From contig JAOUHG010000013.1 in NCBI GenBank assembly GCA_029865265.1, positions 29,534 to 93,533 on the forward strand: a stretch of 64,000 nucleotides of DNA, in the 5' to 3' direction. A model generated the notes under the pieces. The model made no database searches and had not been told where the DNA came from. It worked only from the letters and a program-made list of their open reading frames with translations. Below are positions 57,809-64,000 of this stretch, in pieces. Both the position numbers and the translations under genes were made by a program. Source of the DNA: Candidatus Krumholzibacteriia bacterium (lineage in GTDB: Bacteria; Krumholzibacteriota; Krumholzibacteriia; WVZY01; JAKEHA01). Numbering within the stretch: position 1 is the first letter of the stretch; each line of letters starts with the position of its first letter.

Positions 57809-58408
57809 TCACTGGCGCCGCGTGACCCAGCCCAGCATCAGGATTCCGATGGCGGTGATCCAGCTACCGGCCACGCGGACGACGATACGCGCCCACTGTC
57901 GCCGAAGCCCGACGATCCACGATGGTACCAGCGTCGCGACGACGAACACTGCAGTCACTGCGCCGATGAGCGCCAGTCGATCCATCCCGGCCGTACGCAG
58001 AACCGCGCCGTTCAAGAAGCCGTTCAACCCTCCGGCCACGACCGCGAGCCCGACGGCGACCGTTGACGGCAGGCGGCGATCCAGTGCCACGAGCAATCCG
58101 ACGATCATGAAGGACAGGGTCGTCACGACCGGCAGATCCGTTGTGACGGGCCAGGCTCGTCCAGCGACACCGCCAACCAGCCATGCACCGGGCAGAACCA
58201 CGAGTAGGCTGCGCGCTGTCGCCGCACCACGCTGCCCGGCGAACAAGGCGAGTGCCAGCACCAGCAACACGTCGCTGGGCGTGATGACCAGATGTGCCAT
58301 GCCATCGTAGAAGCTGCCGAAACCCGTCGTCACCAGATGCGCATGAGCCGTCGCTGGGATGCAGGCCCAAACGAACAGCGCGGTGGCGACCCGTCTCTGT
58401 CGTGTCAT
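57809..58408 (-). CDS. HupE/UreJ family membrane protein
   Basis: 199 residues with a signal-like start (VATALFVWACIPATAHAH) and about six membrane helices. AHLVTTGFGSFYDGMAHLVITPSDVLLVLALALFAGQRG is typical in pattern; the His-rich N-terminal segment is where HupE/UreJ proteins bind Ni/Co. The ATG overlaps the stop of the preceding HupE gene (ATGA). Last gene of the six-gene minus block. Confidence 0.85.
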   Translation of the reverse strand: MTRQRRVATALFVWACIPATAHAHLVTTGFGSFYDGMAHLVITPSDVLLVLALALFAGQRGAATARSLLVVLPGAWLVGGVAGRAWPVTTDLPVVTTLSFMIVGLLVALDRRLPSTVAVGLAVVAGGLNGFLNGAVLRTAGMDRLALIGAVTAVFVVATLVPSWIVGLRRQWARIVVRVAGSWITAIGILMLGWVTRRQ

Positions 58409-59001
58409 ACCAACGCGCTCCGCAAGAAGAGGACTCCTGCCACTGCGACCCCCGCGCCCGCAAACTGCAAGACGCGCTGGCCGGCGCGCCAGCGATGAAG
58501 CGTCCCGATCGCGATGCCCACCGCGTGCAGGCAGCCCGTGGCCACGACGAAGCCAACACTGTACAGGATGCCGCTCGCACCCGCGGGGAGTTCGGTTCCG
58601 TGGGCGTGCCCGTGGAAGATGGCGAAGAAACCGACCACCACCGCAGCAACCCAAAGCGGCGGACGCACCTCACGCCACACCATGATCCCGAGGGTGACCG
58701 CCGACAGCGCGATGCCGACCTCGACGCCCGGCAACCCGATCCCCATGAGGCCAAGCGCTCCGCCCACGGCCATCACCATGGGAAACGCCACCGGCAGAAC
58801 CCAAACTGCCGGCGCTCCGAGCTGCGCACCCCAAAGGCCGACGGCGATCATCGCCAGCACGTGATCGAGCCCGGAGATCGGGTGGTGCAAGCCACTCAAG
58901 AAGCCGGTCACGCTGCCCTTTTCCGCATGCGCCCACGCGACGGCCGGCCATGCAAGCACGAGAAGCGCCAGGCATCGATTGCCGATGGAGGATCGACTCA
59001 T
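58405..59001 (-). CDS. HupE/UreJ family membrane protein
   Basis: 198 residues; ATG 59001 lies 6 nt after GGGGAG and just after the preceding stop. Motifs HPISGLDHVLAMIAVGLWGAQ and FFAIFHGHAHGTELP are the defining HupE/UreJ signature with metal-binding His residues. Probable Ni2+/Co2+ transporter or accessory; no urease or hydrogenase genes are nearby to identify the metal's use. Confidence 0.92.
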   Translation of the reverse strand: MSRSSIGNRCLALLVLAWPAVAWAHAEKGSVTGFLSGLHHPISGLDHVLAMIAVGLWGAQLGAPAVWVLPVAFPMVMAVGGALGLMGIGLPGVEVGIALSAVTLGIMVWREVRPPLWVAAVVVGFFAIFHGHAHGTELPAGASGILYSVGFVVATGCLHAVGIAIGTLHRWRAGQRVLQFAGAGVAVAGVLFLRSALV

Positions 59002-59003
59002 GG

Positions 59004-60011
59004 TCATCTCCCCGCGAACATCATGATCGTCCGCTGAATCGTCCAATAGGCGCCGCAGACGCCGACGGCATAACCCGGAGCGCATGCGACCCACACTGGC
59101 CAGCGCATCTCGAGGGTGCGGAACGCCCGGGCCATGGCGAGCGCCAGCCCGACGAAAACGACTTGCCCGATCTCAACACCAACGTTGAAGAACAACAGCG
59201 CCAGCGGGATCTCGGCCCGCGGCATGCCAGCCGTCGTCAGACCCGTGGCGAAGCCGAAGCCGTGCAGCAACCCGAAGGAGAACGCCACGACCCAGGGGTA
59301 ACGACTCGTGAGCGTCGTCTCACCGCGCCAGCCGCGGACGATTTCGGGACCGAGGAACAGGATGCTGAGCGCGATCGCGGCATTCAGCGGCGGCAAGGGG
59401 GCGCGCGCGTAGCCCAGCGTGGCAACCGCGAGCGTCAGACTGTGTGCCACGGTGAATGCGGTGATCGTCTTCAAGAGCTTCATCCGCCCATGGACGATGA
59501 GCAGCAGCCCGAGCACGAAGAGCAGGTGATCCACACCGAGCATGATGTGATGGAAACCGAGGCCGATGAACTCGCCAGCAGTCGTGCCCAGAGATCGTTC
59601 ACCGCGTAGCTCGACCTGCGGCTGGGTCGGGCGCACGATCGCCGTGAAGGTCGTGCCGTCGAGTCGAGTCACGCGGACGAAGATATCGGTGATCGTCCCC
59701 TCGAGACCTGGAAACCGGATCCGACTGCTTTCCAGGCTTCGTCCACCAGTCGTCACGACCTGCCGGTGGACGATGGCATCGTAGAGACGCCGCTCGGTCT
59801 TCTGTCCTAGCACTTGCCAGTCCGGCGGCAGAACGAGCTGGGCTGGATGTGGGTGCCCGTAGTAAAAGGGTGCCTTCCACACCACTTCGTAGCGATCGAG
59901 TGCCAGCTGACGGATATCGAGCGAGCCGGGCTGCGTCTCGTGAGCCGACGCTGCACTGCCAAGCAGCGCGGTCCACGCCAGGACCAGAAAGAGCTTCCAG
60001 CGCCGCGTCAT
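59004..60011 (-). CDS. HupE/UreJ_2-type membrane protein
   Basis: 335 residues: signal peptide (VLAWTALLGSAASAHE), a periplasmic beta domain to ~140, then a membrane half with GLGFHHIMLGVDHLLFVLGLLLIV and FSFGLLHGFGFATGL. This matches the larger HupE/UreJ_2 subfamily, which is often encoded beside a PpiC protein. It overlaps the PpiC gene by 4 bp (ATGA). Metal and role are unknown. Confidence 0.9.
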   Translation of the reverse strand: MTRRWKLFLVLAWTALLGSAASAHETQPGSLDIRQLALDRYEVVWKAPFYYGHPHPAQLVLPPDWQVLGQKTERRLYDAIVHRQVVTTGGRSLESSRIRFPGLEGTITDIFVRVTRLDGTTFTAIVRPTQPQVELRGERSLGTTAGEFIGLGFHHIMLGVDHLLFVLGLLLIVHGRMKLLKTITAFTVAHSLTLAVATLGYARAPLPPLNAAIALSILFLGPEIVRGWRGETTLTSRYPWVVAFSFGLLHGFGFATGLTTAGMPRAEIPLALLFFNVGVEIGQVVFVGLALAMARAFRTLEMRWPVWVACAPGYAVGVCGAYWTIQRTIMMFAGR

Positions 60012-60883
60012 GGGGAGACCCGCGCAGCCTGTGCCCCATTGCCAGTCGTCTCTCGAGGCGGCTCGATGACTACCTCGTAGCGCTCACGGAGCTTCCGATA
60101 GAAAGCCTCTTGCAGCTCTTTGCGACGCATCACGAACCAGTCGCGCGCCACGGCGTCGCGCACTTCGGAAAGCTCTGGCATGCGTCCGGGGCGACTTTCC
60201 GAGACGAACACCACATGCCAGCCGAAGCTCGAACGCACGGGTCCTGACCATTCCCCAGGACTCGCAGCCACGACGGCATTCGCGAACTCTTCGCCGAATT
60301 GACTCGCAACGTCGCGCTGGGCCGCGAGTCCCACTTCCTGTGGAAGGAGGCTCGGATCACCCAACGTGTCGAGGTCGATCCGTCGTTCTGCGCTGCGCAG
60401 CCGCGCGAGCGCGGCTTGCGCATCGGCTGCAGCGTCGCCCCGCTTGTCCGGATTGAAGAACACCTGTTGGAAAGCCACAGCGGGATCCTCGACATAGGTT
60501 GCCGAATGCTGCTGCATGAACTCCTGAAGCTGATCGTCAGTCGGGTCGACCTGGGACGCCACATCCTCGGTCATCAAGTCCAGCTTCATCCGTAGGCGCC
60601 GCCGGATGATGGCATCGTCGCGGTCGAGTCCCAGTGCAGTTGCTTCCCGGACGGCAATCTCTTCGCGGATGTGATCCTCGACGAGTCCGTTGAGCTCTTC
60701 GGTCGTCGGCAGGCGTTGCCACGTGCGCTCGAAGCCGGCAACGAGCGTTTCGACCTGTCCCGGAGTCACCACGATCCGGGCCGGCTGCTCGCCGGTACGA
60801 CCGCGGGTGATGTGGAAGGCGACAAAGAGCGCCGCCCCGAGCAGCAAGAACTGCAACAGTGGATCTCTCAACAGCTTCTTCAT
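60008..60883 (-). CDS. PpiC-type peptidyl-prolyl cis-trans isomerase
   Basis: 291 residues, membrane-anchored at the N-terminus (LLQFLLLGAALFVAFHI). A helical SurA-like segment precedes the parvulin core at ~150-245 (VAFQQVFFNPDKRG..ADAQ, GPVRSSFGWHVVFV). The ATG at 60883 lacks a good ribosome-binding site. It probably chaperones exported neighbours; coupling to HupE genes is a known arrangement. Confidence 0.85.
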   Translation of the reverse strand: MKKLLRDPLLQFLLLGAALFVAFHITRGRTGEQPARIVVTPGQVETLVAGFERTWQRLPTTEELNGLVEDHIREEIAVREATALGLDRDDAIIRRRLRMKLDLMTEDVASQVDPTDDQLQEFMQQHSATYVEDPAVAFQQVFFNPDKRGDAAADAQAALARLRSAERRIDLDTLGDPSLLPQEVGLAAQRDVASQFGEEFANAVVAASPGEWSGPVRSSFGWHVVFVSESRPGRMPELSEVRDAVARDWFVMRRKELQEAFYRKLRERYEVVIEPPRETTGNGAQAARVSP

Positions 60884-61130
60884 TGGGGGACTTTCGATCC
60901 TCGCCGTGTGGCGCCGCTCCGCGGGGGTGGACACGTTGTGTGCAGCCTATCAGGAGGGACTGAGTTCGTGCAAGGACGCCTGAGTTGATGGCAGTCCTCC
61001 TATTGGTTCCGTGAGTCTGGCGATCGCAGAGCAGCTCTGTTTCAGCATGCTGAGAGGTAGCCTCTGAGGATCTGCCGGTACTTCGGCTTCCCGATCTTGT
61101 TTGTCATTCATCATTCGAAATGCCGACGTG

Positions 61131-61958
61131 CTACCGCGGAAACAGCAGGGTCACGGCGGCCCGGAATCCCCACTCTTCAGGACCTCCATCGAAATGCTCG
61201 GCGTAGTAACGAGGGCCGGCCTGGACTTGAATCAGCTGACTTCCAATCGACGTCACCTTCGCCACGAGAAAAGCCAATGGCACATTCCACTGCTTGTTCT
61301 CCCAGTCGTACGTCGTTTCGGTCTGCAGGGCGAACGACCACGCGCTTGCCGTGGTATAGGACGCGAAGGGCTGCAGGAAAGTCGAATTGACGTTGTCGCG
61401 GTCACTGTCACCGGCGAATGACCAGATGTGGTTCGTGAGGAAGCCGAGAGTCCAGGAACCCTGTTGTTTCAGTGCGACGGCTGTGGGACCGGCGCCCCAT
61501 TTCTTGGCGCCTAGGAGTTTGTCGGTCGCTGTGGGCAGCAGCAGTACAGGACCGATACCCCAGATCCAGCCACTGGCGGTAGGACTTGCCGGGGAGAAGA
61601 ATAGACTCTGAACGGCATCCCCGAGTCCGGATTGACTGCCGCTGCCGGAGAAGATGTCCTTCTGATAAACCAGCGGCAGGATCGTACGGCTGATGAGATT
61701 CCAGTCTTCGCTGAGAGAGAATGGGATTACCGGTTGCATGTTCAAGGTCATCCGCGAGCCCTCGTCGAGCGGACCGACGTTATCGTCGAAATTCAGCTGG
61801 AAGGGCACCGAGATCAGCGAGGAGACTGGGTTCGACAGCTGTTTTGCCAGCTTGGCCGCGTCTGGCTCCGCTGACGCCTCTTCAGCGGACACATTCGATG
61901 CCAGCAGGGTCAAAGTGGCGACGGCCAATGCAATGATCGTCTGTGCAGTTCGTTTCAT
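61131..61958 (-). CDS. Outer-membrane porin-like transporter protein
   Basis: 275 residues, signal peptide (QTIIALAVATLTLLASNVSA). The mature chain is barrel-like (LISVPFQLNFDDNVG, WIWGIGPVLLLPTATD, FRAAVTLLFPR) and ends in Arg after a Phe. It matches the 'transporter' family of neutral outer-membrane proteins often found beside DUF3604. The 247-bp gap before the PpiC start (60884-61130) holds no gene that I can support. Confidence 0.82.
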   Translation of the reverse strand: MKRTAQTIIALAVATLTLLASNVSAEEASAEPDAAKLAKQLSNPVSSLISVPFQLNFDDNVGPLDEGSRMTLNMQPVIPFSLSEDWNLISRTILPLVYQKDIFSGSGSQSGLGDAVQSLFFSPASPTASGWIWGIGPVLLLPTATDKLLGAKKWGAGPTAVALKQQGSWTLGFLTNHIWSFAGDSDRDNVNSTFLQPFASYTTASAWSFALQTETTYDWENKQWNVPLAFLVAKVTSIGSQLIQVQAGPRYYAEHFDGGPEEWGFRAAVTLLFPR

Positions 61959-61978
61959 GAGCTTCGGTCACTGCCTTT

Positions 61979-63973
61979 TCAGTTATTGGGCGTGTACCAG
62001 ATCGGCGAGGTGTAGGCGCGTTCCTGGACGTCCACGGGCGCACCATCGGGAATCTTCACGCCGAACACCTTCGCGTCGTAGGTGGTCCAGCGCGGTGTTG
62101 GGATCTCCATGACGCGGACGTAGTAGAACGCGAGCTCGGCGGGGTCAAAGTCGTCGTCGGTCCAGAACGCCTGCAGGAAAGGGGCACCGATGGCGTTGGT
62201 ATAGCTCGCGTCGGACACGTTGACCGTGCTGCCGACAGGCGGCAGCTTGCCGTCTTTGCCCGGCTTGCGGTTGGCCGACCAGGCGATGTCGTAGACTTTC
62301 TCGTGCGTCGTTCCGTCCGGCGCCAGCCAGCCCTTGATCACCTGCACCCGGTCGAGATTGGCGCCTTCCGGGTCGCGCAGCGCACGGATCAGGAAGCGGG
62401 GCCTGGCGTTGGCGGGAGGACCAGTGAGATTGCCGCCCATCGGTACACCCTTGTCGTAGCCGTACTTGGCGAAGTTCGACCGGTCCAGATCGCTCTTCTC
62501 GAAGTCCCAGCCGCCGAACACCCGAACACGCATCCGCGTGCCGGTGGTGGCGAAGACCTCCTTGCGGGCGAGCGCGTCCCAAATTGCCTCGCGAGTGTTC
62601 TCTCGCGCCCAAACAGCCGCGAGCCCGGCGGCTGCGGTCTGCCAAGCAAACGTCTTGTCGCTGGCCTTCTCTGAGAAGCGCCCGACCAGTGGCTCAGAGA
62701 AGCGAATTGGATCGGCAGTTGGCTCAAGCGCGACGATCTTGCCGAAGAAATTGTCCTCCTCAGCCGTCGTGAGGCCGGTGTGCGAGTCCGTGCTGCCGAT
62801 CATGCCAAACTTGAACGGGTTCGCGCCGAGCTTTGCCTCGTAGGCGAGGCCGCGCTTGTACGCCTCGCGAGCATATTCGCGGGGCAGCATGTCCGGGGTC
62901 TTGGGATCAGGTCCGAAACTGCCCTTGTCCCAGGTATAGAAATCGGCGAATTCGTCGTTGGGCGAGAGCTTCGGATGCGCCTCGCCGTCCCCCTTCATCT
63001 GGGTGACCTCGTAGACCGGCTCCCAGCGCATCCGTCGCTCGGCGTAGGCGCGGTCCAAGGAGCGACCATCAAAGGTGACGTCGTCGAACATCAGTCCGTT
63101 CGACAGGTTGCCGTTGTGCGGGATGGCGAGCAGGCGAACACCGGCCGTCTTCTCGGCCTTTTCCATCCAGTCCCAGAGCTTCTCAGGATCTTCCGTGTCG
63201 TAAGTTGAGATCGGGAGTATTTTATCCGCCGAGTCCTTGCCGCCCCGGAAGATAATGTTGCGGTGCAGGTTGACGCCGTTCGGTCCGGAGGTCCACTCGA
63301 AGCCGATGAAGGCCGTGAATGAGCCGGGGACGTTGTTGCGCTCTGCCGCCTCGGTCGCCATGACCCACATACTCTTGCCGAAGTTCGTCTTGGCGAGCGG
63401 GTCTTTGCCCGTTTGCGAAGCGAGCTCCCAGAACTCATATCCCTCGAACTTGCTCTCGAGGGTGCCTGGCGCCATGATCTTTGCGATCTTGCGCCCAAAC
63501 TCGGTGGCAAGCAGCTCTTTGTCGCCGTTGGCGACTGCCGTCGGCAGCCCGAGGTTTTCCGCGTGATCGGAAACTACCAGGAAGTCGAGCGGGCGTCCAA
63601 GTCGCGCGGGTATTCCCGTCGAAGAAATCACTTTCTCACCCCTGGCGAAGCGAAACGCGTCATCCGGCGTCAGCGTCGCGCCGATGAGACCGGCGTCGGG
63701 TGAGAACGCGGTGTGCAGGTGCGTATCGCCGAAGAACACCTGGTTGGGGAAGTCCTGCTCGGGATAGGGCGAGTAGCGCGCCGATGCCGGCGGCGGAACG
63801 AAAGACGCGCCATCGCCATATTGTGGCTTGTCCTGCGCGCTGGCCAGTCCCGCCAGGCTGCAGAGGGCGGTGGCGTCGCGATTTTCCACCTTGACTGCGA
63901 ACGATGGGGTTGCGCACAGAAGCGCGGCAAGGATTGCGCCCCAAACCGCGGTGGACATGTTACCCGGCGTCAT
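61979..63973 (-). CDS. DUF3604 secreted PHP-like protein with a chimeric signal peptide
   Basis: 664 residues from ATG 63973. The DUF3604 signature is present: FFGDTHLHTAFSPDAG, DFLVVSDHAENLGLP, and IGSTDSHTGLTTAEEDNFFGK, metal-binding His/Asp like PHP phosphoesterases; substrate unknown. The N-terminus is unusual: a full signal peptide identical to the 55625-57121 gene, then the rest of a second signal (ATALCSLAGLASAQ). The first part is copied DNA (63874-64000). Frame open at the window end. Confidence 0.87.
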   Translation of the reverse strand: MTPGNMSTAVWGAILAALLCATPSFAVKVENRDATALCSLAGLASAQDKPQYGDGASFVPPPASARYSPYPEQDFPNQVFFGDTHLHTAFSPDAGLIGATLTPDDAFRFARGEKVISSTGIPARLGRPLDFLVVSDHAENLGLPTAVANGDKELLATEFGRKIAKIMAPGTLESKFEGYEFWELASQTGKDPLAKTNFGKSMWVMATEAAERNNVPGSFTAFIGFEWTSGPNGVNLHRNIIFRGGKDSADKILPISTYDTEDPEKLWDWMEKAEKTAGVRLLAIPHNGNLSNGLMFDDVTFDGRSLDRAYAERRMRWEPVYEVTQMKGDGEAHPKLSPNDEFADFYTWDKGSFGPDPKTPDMLPREYAREAYKRGLAYEAKLGANPFKFGMIGSTDSHTGLTTAEEDNFFGKIVALEPTADPIRFSEPLVGRFSEKASDKTFAWQTAAAGLAAVWARENTREAIWDALARKEVFATTGTRMRVRVFGGWDFEKSDLDRSNFAKYGYDKGVPMGGNLTGPPANARPRFLIRALRDPEGANLDRVQVIKGWLAPDGTTHEKVYDIAWSANRKPGKDGKLPPVGSTVNVSDASYTNAIGAPFLQAFWTDDDFDPAELAFYYVRVMEIPTPRWTTYDAKVFGVKIPDGAPVDVQERAYTSPIWYTPNN

Positions 63974-64000
63974 GGTCGACAGTCTGCTGCTGACCACCAC
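63874..64000. repeat. 127-bp direct repeat, copy 2, reaching the window end
   Basis: Exact match to 57022-57148 in the same orientation. It provides the start codon and first signal peptide of the DUF3604 gene and stops only because the window stops, so it may be longer. 127 is also a common de Bruijn k-mer length, so an assembly join at this point is possible. Confidence 0.95.

Noticed and set aside
60950..61005. Imperfect AGGAGGGACTG / CAGTCCTCCT inverted repeat
   Set aside because: It has a bulge and a long, variable loop, and no position that suits a terminator or operator; chance is likely.

Overview
The window is a high-GC chromosomal segment from a Gram-negative bacterium: there are many signal peptides, outer-membrane beta-barrels, lipoproteins and an ExbB/ExbD motor. 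Four unrelated secreted proteins end in the same FlgD-like tail (a PNPFNPxTxIRF-type motif, then a C-terminal K), which I associate with FCB-type candidate phyla such as Eisenbacteria. The large adventurous-motility-type gene block resembles Myxococcota machinery. The taxon is an inference. No rRNA, tRNA, CRISPR array or transposase was seen.

Layout. 1-2.1 kb (minus): a Ser/Thr kinase fragment cut by the window edge, two beta-barrels and a YfiT/DinB protein. 2.2-7.2 kb (plus): a radical SAM enzyme followed 9 bp later by a giant secreted protein with an HExxH site and a beta-helix. 7.2-14.4 kb: a lipoprotein, then ApbE, a haem-motif lipoprotein, a beta-barrel, an HzsA-like dihaem propeller protein, a TlpA thioredoxin, DUF4266 and DUF3570; this looks like an envelope redox module. 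14.5-28.7 kb (plus): an NHL propeller exoprotein, beta-barrels, an SH3/beta-barrel, a coiled-coil protein, a 1623-residue TPR protein, a TPR lipoprotein, ExbB, two ExbDs and a TonB-like protein with an AgmX/PglI C-terminus. This has the parts list of an Agl/Glt-type trans-envelope machine.

28.7-35.5 kb: a degenerate serine hydrolase, then a sigma-54 enhancer-binding protein divergent from an OsmC - flavoprotein - flavoprotein operon. The gap between them holds a perfect 8-bp inverted repeat and a GG-N10-GC promoter at enhancer spacing. 35.9-49.4 kb: a multicopper oxidase, a frameshifted kinase-propeller gene, a heparinase II/III-like lyase, a second radical SAM enzyme behind a 20-bp palindrome, a frameshifted LamG protein, isocitrate lyase and an HYR-type lipoprotein. 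49.6-55.6 kb: a cysteine synthase-like enzyme, a beta-barrel and a b6-type cytochrome b / Rieske / multihaem-TPR cytochrome operon.

55.6-64 kb: a secreted protein of unknown function, a small secreted ORF, and a one-strand block of DUF3604, porin-like transporter, PpiC and three HupE/UreJ genes with visibly lower GC. This block lies between two identical 127-bp copies of a start-codon plus signal-peptide segment. The second copy runs off the window end and is spliced onto the middle of DUF3604's own signal peptide, which suggests either recombination or an assembly join.
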